The notes: generated by a model from the letters alone, not told the origin. A stretch of 6,654 nucleotides of DNA from Candidatus Methanomethylophilaceae archaeon (GCA_017475875.1 JAFVET010000262.1:1-6654); one strand, 5' to 3'. Shown: positions 1 through 6,485, counted from the first letter of the stretch. Made by a program: numbers and translations.

Positions 1-382
1 GCCCGAGGTCGTCGAGGAGAAGAAACCCCGCAAGGAGTCCAAAGCCCGTACGACCCGCACCAAGAAGACGAGCGACAAGATCCTCACTCCCGAGCAACAG
101 GTCTACCGCGACATGCTCCTCGGACTGTCCACCACCCACAACGCCAAATTCCTCGGCGAAGGCAACACCGTGATGCGCGAAGTCGCGGTCAAAAGCCTGG
201 TCAACTCGCTCAAAGAGGATTCCGAAGGCGTTCGTGTAATCGTCTTCGACGGTGTGATCTCCCAGAGGATCGTCGACACTTCAGTCGACAGGAACATCCT
301 CACGGTCGTAGGAACCCGCAGGGGCAACATCACCAAGATGCCCGAGAACCTCACTATACTGACCAAGGAAGACCTCTATTGA
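1..382 (+). CDS. dnaG: Archaeal DNA primase DnaG, C-terminal fragment (5' end outside window)
   Basis: Frame 2 is open from the window edge to a TGA at 380-382, giving 126 residues of a longer protein. The first ~30 residues are a Lys/Arg/Thr-rich linker (KKPRKESKARTTRTKK), followed by a compact domain with the segments VRVIVFDGVISQR, IVDTSV, VVGTRRGNITKMP and LTILTKEDL. This pattern (FDGVI-x-QR-LVD ... GxxxGNxxKxP) is the conserved C-terminus of archaeal DnaG. That family has a central Toprim domain, which lies outside this window. It has been described both as a primase and as a subunit of the archaeal RNA exosome that binds Csl4. The role of this C-terminal part is less clear. The gene is followed immediately by the LonB-like ATPase and is probably cotranscribed with it. 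Identification is from remembered family sequence, and the fit is strong. Confidence 0.88.
   Translation, partial: PEVVEEKKPRKESKARTTRTKKTSDKILTPEQQVYRDMLLGLSTTHNAKFLGEGNTVMREVAVKSLVNSLKEDSEGVRVIVFDGVISQRIVDTSVDRNILTVVGTRRGNITKMPENLTILTKEDLY
365..371 (+). promoter_or_regulatory. Shine-Dalgarno-like site for the LonB-like ATPase gene
   Basis: AAGGAAG lies inside the last dnaG codons. Its 3' end is 7 nt from the TTG at 379 and 16 nt from the ATG at 388. The spacing fits the TTG. Initiation at the ATG would more likely depend on reinitiation after the dnaG stop. Confidence 0.45.
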
Positions 383-1905
383 TTACCATGACCGAGAAGA
401 GAGCAGTCAAGACCTGGGACGACGTCAAGGACCTCGCCTCCACAGCAGACATCCTCATACCGAGCGACCCTCTCGACAGGGTCCTCGGTCAGGAGGAGGC
501 CATAGAGCTGGCGAAGATCGCCGCCAAACAGAGGAGGCACCTCCTCCTCGTCGGTCCCCCTGGAACCGGAAAGTCGATGATCGCCCGTGCACTCTCCATG
601 AACCTCCCCTCGCCGTCCCACGAGATCAGGGTCGTCAAAAACCCGGAGAACCCCGAGAGGCCGTTCCTCGAGGTGCTCGACGAGGAGGACGTCATCCGCG
701 AGGAGGACATCAAGAAACAGTCGATAGGCGTCCTGAAGAAACCGGAGGAGGCTCCACCCAACGTCGCCGAACACCTCGGATACAGGTGCAAGAACTGTGG
801 GAAGTACTCGTTGCCGACCGACATCGTCTGTCCCCACTGCAACCAGGGGAAGATCGACGGAGTGAACCGTTCCAACCCGTTCCAGGACCTCCTGGGCGGA
901 GTACTGGAAATGGCCATGCCGCAGATGACCGCCGGAAAGGAGAAGGTCCACACCACCCGCATGAACAACGGCGAGGAGGAGATGGTCATCTTCGAAAGGG
1001 CCGGAGAGAACATCCGCATGCTCGACCAGACCGCCATCGAAAAGAGGTCGCAACTCAGCCGTACCTCCAACGAGAAGGTTCTCGTCAAGCTCCGCAGGGA
1101 CCCGTTCGTCCTGGCCACGGGAGCTTCCGAGACCGAACTGCTCGGAGACGTTCGTCACGATCCGTACGGCGGCCACGAGAAGCTGGGGACACCCGCATAC
1201 GAGAGGATCGTGGCAGGTTCCATCCACGAGGCCCACGAGGGTGTCCTGTTCATCGACGAGATATCGCATCTCGGCGACCTGCAGAGATACATCCTCACCG
1301 CCATGCAGGAGAAGACGTTCCCCATAGTCGGGAGGAACCCCCAGTCCGCCGGTGCGAGCGTCAAGGTGGACGACGTGCCCTGTGATTTCATTCTGGTGGC
1401 GGCGTGCAACATCCAGGACCTCAGCAACATCCTTTCCCCGCTGAGATCTAGGATCAAGGGGAACGGTTACGAGGTCCTCGTGGACATCGCCATGCCGGAC
1501 ACCCCCGAGAACCGTGCGAAGTACGCCCAGTTCGTGGCCCAGGAGGTCAACCTCGACGGACACATACCGCATGCGACCATCGGTGCGGTCGAGCTGATCA
1601 TAAAGGAAGGCAGACGCAGGGCCGGTAAGGACGAGCAGAACAACTCGCTCACGCTGCGCCTGAGGGAACTCGGCGGTCTCATCCGCGCCGCCGGAGACAT
1701 CGCCGTTCTCGAAGGCTCCGACCTGATCACCGAAGACCACATCACCCGCGCCCTCAGGCGGTCGAAGACCGTTGAGGAACAGATCAGCGAAAGGTACGGT
1801 TCGTACCACAAGGGTCTGTCGCAGGACGTGTCCTCTGCCCAGAAGGCGTCCTCGGACTACTATTACAGCACCGAGCACGTCATCGACGACAACATGTTCT
1901 CCTGA
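379..1905 (+). CDS. LonB-type AAA+ ATPase with zinc-ribbon insert and no protease domain
   Basis: The protein has 508 residues from TTG 379, or 505 from ATG 388. TTG was chosen because it forms a TTGA overlap with the dnaG stop and has a Shine-Dalgarno-like site at proper distance; ATG 388 remains possible. Numbering is from TTG. Visible motifs are Walker A GPPGTGKS (59-66), Walker B VLFIDE (289-294), sensor-1 N344, arginine-finger RSR (356-358) and a sensor-2-like LRLRELGG (426-433). The core (GQEEAIELAKIAAKQRRH, LLGDVRHDP, HEGVLFIDEI, AGDIAV) matches the ATPase half of archaeal LonB, the membrane-bound ATP-dependent protease. Two LonB parts are absent. The hydrophobic anchor between Walker A and B is replaced by ~160 mostly polar residues carrying C137xxC140...C151xxC154, a probable zinc ribbon. 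The chain also stops ~40 residues after the AAA lid, so the Ser/Lys protease domain is missing. It should therefore be a soluble ATPase (unfoldase or chaperone-like remodeler) rather than a self-contained protease; partner and substrate are unknown. Confidence 0.87.
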   Translation: MITMTEKRAVKTWDDVKDLASTADILIPSDPLDRVLGQEEAIELAKIAAKQRRHLLLVGPPGTGKSMIARALSMNLPSPSHEIRVVKNPENPERPFLEVLDEEDVIREEDIKKQSIGVLKKPEEAPPNVAEHLGYRCKNCGKYSLPTDIVCPHCNQGKIDGVNRSNPFQDLLGGVLEMAMPQMTAGKEKVHTTRMNNGEEEMVIFERAGENIRMLDQTAIEKRSQLSRTSNEKVLVKLRRDPFVLATGASETELLGDVRHDPYGGHEKLGTPAYERIVAGSIHEAHEGVLFIDEISHLGDLQRYILTAMQEKTFPIVGRNPQSAGASVKVDDVPCDFILVAACNIQDLSNILSPLRSRIKGNGYEVLVDIAMPDTPENRAKYAQFVAQEVNLDGHIPHATIGAVELIIKEGRRRAGKDEQNNSLTLRLRELGGLIRAAGDIAVLEGSDLITEDHITRALRRSKTVEEQISERYGSYHKGLSQDVSSAQKASSDYYYSTEHVIDDNMFS

Positions 1906-1916
1906 AACCTCTCAAC

Positions 1917-1934
1917 GACGGGCTTCGGCCCGTC
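1917..1934 (+). terminator. UUCG-capped hairpin after the ATPase gene
   Basis: GACGGGC-TTCG-GCCCGTC forms a perfect 7-bp stem closed by a C(UUCG)G tetraloop, an exceptionally stable RNA hairpin, starting 12 nt after the stop codon. A pyrimidine-rich run (CTACCTCCAATCCTTC) follows, but no oligo-T tract. It may end or protect the dnaG-ATPase transcript. Archaeal termination usually relies on oligo-T, so a stability or processing element is equally possible. Confidence 0.5.
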
Positions 1935-1968
1935 CTACCTCCAATCCTTCCGAGACTGTTTCGGCCAG

Positions 1969-1977
1969 TTTTATAAA
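1969..1977 (+). promoter_or_regulatory. TATA box of the adhesin-like gene
   Basis: TTTTATAAA is centred about 27 nt before the ATG at 2000. Archaeal transcription typically starts ~25-27 nt downstream of the TATA centre, so the predicted transcript begins at or within a base or two of the start codon (leaderless mRNA). No Shine-Dalgarno sequence is visible before this ATG, which agrees. No clear BRE is seen upstream. Confidence 0.65.
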
Positions 1978-1999
1978 CGTTGATTCCAGTCACTCTGCA

Positions 2000-3946
2000 A
2001 TGCGTCCGTTCCGCATCCTCATGCTGACCGTTACGGTCGTCTTCGCGATAGTCGTCATACCGTCTGCGGATACCGACGGCGACTCGGACGAACCGCAGGA
2101 CAGGTACCCTTACGCGGACTTCATAGTCACCCGCAACACTGAACCGGGATCGCTGCTCATAACCAAGGAACGCAACGACGACGGGACGCTGAAACTCGAC
2201 GAGGACGGGAACCAGGTATGGTCGCAACGCCAGGTTACCCGCTACTCACCCATCGTTTTCGGATCCTACACGACGCTTCCCGTGAACACGGTCATCGTGA
2301 TGGAGGGTGGAGACGTGGACCGCATGACCTTGATGGAACTCGATGTGGCGGACGTACAGCTCAACCGTACGATCATCACGTTCGAGATGTACGGAGGAAC
2401 GATCACCAACCTAGCCGCGGTTTCGGTGGCGGACGGGATCAACGTACCTACGAGCCATCAGAACAGCTACAGTGCACTGAGAGGGCTCAACATCAACCTG
2501 TACGGTGGACGCGTGATCAACCTCTCTCCGACGTCTGACAACGTGTTCATCCGCAACATGAACATAACGGTAGACGGCAACCCGACCGTGGACAGGTTCT
2601 ACCCGACAGGTACGTTCGGCAAATACGATACGGTCAGCCTGACCGTGATCGGAGGTCACATCGGGTACATGTCCCATCGGAGCTCGGTGGTCGGTGAGAT
2701 CTCCTACGACCTCGTCAAAGGGAGTGCGGATTATCTCTGCCTCGGAGCGGACACCGAATCGCAGACTCTACAAGTCCTATCAGCGCTCGCAACGTTCTAC
2801 GTCTCCGGAAACGTCGACGTATCCGTCGGTCCTGCGTACACCGCTGCACATTTCATCATCGGTTCGGGCCTAATTGGTCCACCTTCGATTCTCTACAACG
2901 GAGAAAAACCGTCCATCGACCTTACCCGCAAGATAACGATAGACGCACCGTATTCACAACTGTCGTCGGACAACTGCTTCCTGAACGAAAGGCGCACTTC
3001 GGCATACAGGTTCAACGGGTACCGTACCGACGGTTTCCTCACGGCACCAATCGTCGTCAGCACCTATTGCGAGTACGGTGGCGGGAGACATCCCACATAT
3101 GGTACTGACGGGGTCTGGTACGGATATACGTCCCACAGGCTTCCTACCGGGAACACCCTCGTCCTCAACACGGAACTGACACTGTGGAGCGAGGGTGACC
3201 TCCTGTTGAACGAAGGGAGCAAGCTGATCAACACCGGAAAGATCCTCGTCTACGGTTCCGTGGAATCCTTCGGATCGCTGGTGAACAACGGCACTGTTGA
3301 GAAACGCGATTCCGGAAGCATCTCCGGAAACGTCGGCGGGACCGGTTATACCGGAGCGAGGGTCACCGCCTATGCGTCGGACCAATCCGTCACGATAAAC
3401 CGCGACGACGACACCCTGTTCATCGGAATGGGAGGTACTTCCGGCATCACTCAGGTCACGGCGATGATGATGAGGGAGACGCTCAGGGTGGTCGTCGACT
3501 CACCATCCGAAATCGTTCTGGAGGGGGATACGCTCATAATAAGCCTGGTCCAGACCCTCCAACCGGAGGAGTTCCGTTCGGGATACAGTTTCAGGATCTC
3601 TGGTCTGACGGAGGAATCCCTGGCCAGATGCAACATATCGATCACCGTCCCGTTCTGGGCGGTCAGCGGTTACGAGAACCAGGTATTCTTGGACGAAGGC
3701 GACGAGATGGTCCGCATGGACGTGACCGCTCAGACTGATTCGTCCATTACCTTCAAGGCTTCCGGTACGGGAACATACTATCTGAAGATGAACTCCATCG
3801 CCCCGGAGGAGAAGCCTCAGCAACAGAGCGAGATAATCCGCACCATAATAGAGAAACCCGACCTCAGGATGATGAACGTCCTGATCGTCGTGATAATAAT
3901 CCTTTCGGCACTCGTTATCGTCCTGTTGCTCAGGAAGCGATCGTGA
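2000..3946 (+). CDS. Exported, membrane-anchored adhesin-like surface protein
   Basis: The protein has 648 residues, and no enzyme family is recognised. Residues 1-23 are a signal peptide (MRPFR, hydrophobic core TVTVVFAIVVI, likely cleavage after PSA), followed by an acidic stretch. Residues 626-644 are a single transmembrane helix, followed by the basic tail RKRS. The mature protein should face outside, held by its C-terminus. The middle is beta-rich and repetitive, with a Gly-Gly-x-[IV] turn recurring: EGGDVDRM (102-109), YGGTITNL (131-138), YGGRVINL (168-175) and IGGHIGYM (217-224). A second repetitive patch at 398-434 (LLLNEGSKLINTGKILVYG...SLVNNGTV) has the N-x-G-x-[IL] rhythm of beta-helix adhesins. 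A proline/glutamine-rich stalk (600-612) precedes the helix. ATG 2000 was chosen because it begins the signal peptide and fits the TATA box. Earlier in-frame ATGs would place Arg-rich, gene-unlike sequence ahead of it. Adhesion is inferred from architecture only. Confidence 0.8.
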   Translation: MRPFRILMLTVTVVFAIVVIPSADTDGDSDEPQDRYPYADFIVTRNTEPGSLLITKERNDDGTLKLDEDGNQVWSQRQVTRYSPIVFGSYTTLPVNTVIVMEGGDVDRMTLMELDVADVQLNRTIITFEMYGGTITNLAAVSVADGINVPTSHQNSYSALRGLNINLYGGRVINLSPTSDNVFIRNMNITVDGNPTVDRFYPTGTFGKYDTVSLTVIGGHIGYMSHRSSVVGEISYDLVKGSADYLCLGADTESQTLQVLSALATFYVSGNVDVSVGPAYTAAHFIIGSGLIGPPSILYNGEKPSIDLTRKITIDAPYSQLSSDNCFLNERRTSAYRFNGYRTDGFLTAPIVVSTYCEYGGGRHPTYGTDGVWYGYTSHRLPTGNTLVLNTELTLWSEGDLLLNEGSKLINTGKILVYGSVESFGSLVNNGTVEKRDSGSISGNVGGTGYTGARVTAYASDQSVTINRDDDTLFIGMGGTSGITQVTAMMMRETLRVVVDSPSEIVLEGDTLIISLVQTLQPEEFRSGYSFRISGLTEESLARCNISITVPFWAVSGYENQVFLDEGDEMVRMDVTAQTDSSITFKASGTGTYYLKMNSIAPEEKPQQQSEIIRTIIEKPDLRMMNVLIVVIIILSALVIVLLLRKRS

Positions 3947-4393
3947 GACCCGCATCGGACGGCGGCACATCCTGTAGGCGTCGCCGCCGTCCATGTAGTT
4001 CCCGAAGACGATTTCCTTCCTGACGAACCCTTTGTTGGTGTAGAACCGTATGGCGGCATCGTTGGTGGTGCGTACCTCGAGCTGGACCTCGGGGATGTTT
4101 TCCATAAGGGTCCTGAGCAGGAACTCGTCCACCATGCGTCCTCCGATACCTTTGCCACGATGCTTCGCATCAACGGCGAAGAGGGCGATGCTCGCCCTCC
4201 CGTCTGAAAGTTTGGAACCGCAGAGCACGCCTACGACGTTGCCGAAGATGTCTTCCGCTACAAGCTGTCCTTCCGGCCATTGCATCATGAAAAATGAAAC
4301 GACATCGGGTTCGAACCGCTCGTCGAGCGAACTGCATATGACACCGTACATCATCGGCGCGTCGACCAGACGTGCCTGCCTCACGTTTATCAT
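3500..4393 (-). CDS. GNAT-family N-acetyltransferase (RimI-like) with antisense C-terminal extension
   Basis: The ATG at 4393-4391 overlaps the upstream TGA (4392-4390) as ATGA, indicating translational coupling to the PLD gene. The frame encodes 297 residues, but only ~1-146 form a GNAT fold. Motif A is LFAVDAKHRGKGIGG (71-85), with the acetyl-CoA pyrophosphate loop R79-G-K-G82-I-G84. The following segment LEVRTTNDAAIRFYTNKGF (105-123) is the usual RimI-type ending with Asn111 and Tyr118. The fold closes near GDAYRM (137-142). Members transfer acetyl from acetyl-CoA to an amine, often a protein N-terminus; the substrate here is unknown. No stop follows the fold. The frame continues ~150 residues antisense to the adhesin-like gene before a TGA at 3502-3500. 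That tail has low-complexity, unfamily-like sequence (QQDDNECRKDYYHDDQD) and reads exact reverse-complement codons of the gene opposite. The GNAT assignment is firm; a functional role for the tail is doubtful. Confidence 0.78.
   Translation of the reverse strand: MINVRQARLVDAPMMYGVICSSLDERFEPDVVSFFMMQWPEGQLVAEDIFGNVVGVLCGSKLSDGRASIALFAVDAKHRGKGIGGRMVDEFLLRTLMENIPEVQLEVRTTNDAAIRFYTNKGFVRKEIVFGNYMDGGDAYRMCRRPMRVSRSLPEQQDDNECRKDYYHDDQDVHHPEVGFLYYGADYLALLLRLLLRGDGVHLQIVCSRTGSLEGNGRISLSGHVHADHLVAFVQEYLVLVTADRPERDGDRYVASGQGFLRQTRDPETVSRTELLRLEGLDQAYYERIPLQNDFGW
3957..3992. terminator. 10-bp GC-rich inverted repeat at the convergent gene junction
   Basis: GGACGGCGGC (3957-3966) and GCCGCCGTCC (3983-3992) are perfect reverse complements around a 16-nt loop. 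They begin 11 nt after the adhesin-like stop codon. One bulged C would allow three further pairs (CAT/ATG). No T-run follows on either strand. It could act as a 3'-end structure for the plus-strand transcript. It also lies inside the codons for the last part of the GNAT fold on the other strand (about residues 134-146), so coding constraint is an alternative explanation. Confidence 0.4.
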
Positions 4394-6462
4394 TTCAACA
4401 CTCTGCGTGCCACCATTATGATTATCGCCAGGATAACCACGATTATTGGGATCAGTTTGCCTCCCGATCCGCTCAGGAATCCTTCGGAAGAATCTGACGA
4501 TCCGTTTTGTCCCGAATCGTCTCCCTGATCCGTCGTCTGACTTTCCGAACCGACGTAATAGTCCACCTTGGCGGTATTCGTTATGCCGTCGGAACTGGTC
4601 ACCTTGACTGTCAGGACGTGCGCTCCCTGGGCCGGACGGACTGCCACCGCGGGGATGTTGGTCTTTATCGTCTTGCTGCCGTCTCCGAGGTCCCATTCGA
4701 ACTCGTAGTCCCCTTTCGGAACTCCCACGGTCAGCTTGACGTCCTTTCCGTATTCTATGCTCCTGGGTATGCCGGACACATCGACGAAGAATCCCTCGTA
4801 TGTATAATAATAGGTGAAATCCCCGATGAAAGCGTCTGCGAAGAAATCGCTTACCGCCTTAGAATGTATGGCCACACCCACCTCGCGATTCTGGTTGAAC
4901 GCGTTGTCGGTCCAGTTCACACTCGTCACTATGGCCACGTCGTCGACGACGAGACCCTTGTTATGTACCTTGGGAACCTCCATCGTAGCTGCTTTGACGG
5001 CCGTCATGGAGTTGATGATGCCGACCTGCTTCTCGGCGGTATCGGTATTGTAGGTGGAACCCAATATGAAACGGGCATCCGCTCCGCGGGAAGCCGCCTG
5101 CGACAGCATCATGACTGGAGAAGAATCGGAAAGGTTCTGGTATGAACTGCCGAGACTCTGCTGCTGCACGTATACGCGCTCGTCCGCGTTGGATATGTAA
5201 TATGACTGGGCCGCGTAGGAATTGTCAGGCGAGAGGAAAGGTGTCACCTGGGCCTTGTACGACGGGAAGACGGTCGTAGTGTCGGGGGATTCGTAACTCC
5301 CTATCGAAGCCGACGCTGCGTACGGCATGAACTCGTCGAACGTCCTGACGTCGTCATACCTGTCGGAGGAATCGTTGACGAAGACGTCCTTCATGAAACC
5401 GGCGTACCCCGTGCTCTTCACGATGGCCCCCCAACCACGGTTTCCGTGGTCTTCATCCGCGTAGGAGATGCTGCGGACGGTCCCGTTCATGTTGTCGGCC
5501 GTCCAGTTCTCGGATGTCACGATCACGGTCGAATCGTCGACGATCGCGAACTTGGCATGGTTCAGGTCGTATCTGTCGGGATCCTTGGTCGCACCGATGA
5601 CCAAAACCTCTCCACCGGCGTTCTGGAGGGCCTTCAACCTGAATGCCTGCGACTGGTTGAACCCTTCCACAGGGGCACCCTCGACCATTACTGTGACGTC
5701 GACGCCTTTGGATTCCAGATATATCAACAAAGAATAGATGCGTATGTTGGTCATCTCGTAGATCTGGATGAACACGCTGTCCTTGGCGGACTCCAACGCC
5801 CTGTACACGGGCACGCCACCGCTCTCCGGGAACAGGAACGGTGTCACCTCGGCGTCGTACTTTAGGTTGGGGTCGAAGGCCAGGTCCGTCCTGCCCGGGA
5901 CCTTCAGCTTCCAATCGTCCGAGGAATCCGTGTCCGTTCCGGCATAGCGGTAGGTGACGTATCCCTCCTTCGACGGTGCAGCAAACGTATCCTTCCACAG
6001 GTCGGTGTTGCTTATCACCGTCTTCCCGTAGCATACGGCGTCGATGATGGATGAGCCTTTGTAGAGGTAGATGTCGTCCCCGTTCCTGGCCAAGACGAAG
6101 TTCTTGGAGAAGTCCACGCCCTTCTGTCCGTCCGTGATCACGGCCGCACGGTCGGAGAACGGGTCTCCGGCAATCTTGGTCGAACAGACCATGACGCTCT
6201 TCCCCGGGGAGAGTGTGAGCTTCTGTGTAAACGTGACGGAACCTTCGCCACCGGTGCTGCTGTCCTTTATGGAGTAGTCGCGGAGATCAACGGACGAATT
6301 TCCGTAATTGGTCAACGTCACACCGTTGGTCCCGTAGGAGTAGAACTCAGATATCCGTACGCCACTGTCACCGGATGCCCCCTCCATGTCCGAAACGGAG
6401 GGAACGAGCGGGACAACCAGCAGGGCGAGAACGAACATGAGCTGGAGATACGGTCTTTCCAT
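4390..6462 (-). CDS. Exported membrane-anchored phospholipase D-like protein (LTD, two HKD domains, PKD-like)
   Basis: The protein has 690 residues. In order it shows: signal peptide 1-24 (core LMFVLALLVVPLVP); lamin-tail domain ~34-146 (VRISEFYSYG, VTLTNYGNSSVDLRDY, DDIYLY); PLD domain 1 ~204-360 with IQIYEM and HKD motif H302-A-K304-x4-D309 followed by S317-x-N319; PLD domain 2 ~404-550 with H500-N-K502-x4-D507 followed by S514-x-N516; a PKD-like Ig domain ~558-637 (FEWDLGDGS at 588-596); a Ser/Gly/Asp-rich linker; a transmembrane helix ~669-685; and the basic end ARRVLK. Each PLD repeat is introduced by a matching segment (AEVTPFL at 204-210, AQVTPFL at 404-410). Two HKD motifs in one chain normally form one active site with a covalent phosphohistidine, so the enzyme should be a phosphodiesterase acting outside the cell. 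Whether the substrate is phospholipid or nucleic acid cannot be read from sequence. ATG 6462 begins the signal peptide and fits the TATA-like box. The gene is coupled to the downstream GNAT gene. Confidence 0.88.
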   Translation of the reverse strand: MERPYLQLMFVLALLVVPLVPSVSDMEGASGDSGVRISEFYSYGTNGVTLTNYGNSSVDLRDYSIKDSSTGGEGSVTFTQKLTLSPGKSVMVCSTKIAGDPFSDRAAVITDGQKGVDFSKNFVLARNGDDIYLYKGSSIIDAVCYGKTVISNTDLWKDTFAAPSKEGYVTYRYAGTDTDSSDDWKLKVPGRTDLAFDPNLKYDAEVTPFLFPESGGVPVYRALESAKDSVFIQIYEMTNIRIYSLLIYLESKGVDVTVMVEGAPVEGFNQSQAFRLKALQNAGGEVLVIGATKDPDRYDLNHAKFAIVDDSTVIVTSENWTADNMNGTVRSISYADEDHGNRGWGAIVKSTGYAGFMKDVFVNDSSDRYDDVRTFDEFMPYAASASIGSYESPDTTTVFPSYKAQVTPFLSPDNSYAAQSYYISNADERVYVQQQSLGSSYQNLSDSSPVMMLSQAASRGADARFILGSTYNTDTAEKQVGIINSMTAVKAATMEVPKVHNKGLVVDDVAIVTSVNWTDNAFNQNREVGVAIHSKAVSDFFADAFIGDFTYYYTYEGFFVDVSGIPRSIEYGKDVKLTVGVPKGDYEFEWDLGDGSKTIKTNIPAVAVRPAQGAHVLTVKVTSSDGITNTAKVDYYVGSESQTTDQGDDSGQNGSSDSSEGFLSGSGGKLIPIIVVILAIIIMVARRVLK

Positions 6463-6485
6463 GTCCGCTGATGATAATAATCAGT

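Noticed and set aside
786..1385. 199-residue plus-strand frame inside the ATPase gene
   Set aside because: Arg/Pro/His-rich low-complexity translation typical of an out-of-frame shadow in GC-rich DNA.
376..1878. 500-residue open frame antisense to the LonB-like ATPase gene
   Set aside because: It is in exact codon register with the real gene, so it stays open only because TTA, CTA and TCA codons are rare there. It has no family resemblance, and the plus-strand frame has complete AAA+ motifs.
1772..1999. Upstream in-frame extension of the adhesin-like gene to ATG 1772
   Set aside because: It would overlap the ATPase 3' end and cross the UUCG hairpin and TATA box. It would also bury the signal peptide behind 76 Arg/Thr-rich residues.
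4394..4696. Upstream in-frame extension of the GNAT gene on the minus strand
   Set aside because: It overlaps the PLD-like gene's coding sequence and its translation is Gly/Arg/Gln-rich and unlike a GNAT N-terminus. The ATGA start gives a proper RimI-like beginning (MINVRQARL).
4507..5865. Plus-strand frames antisense to the PLD-like gene (for example 4507-5145 and 5446-5865)
   Set aside because: No recognisable domains, signal or start context. They are shadows of a gene with intact HKD motifs.
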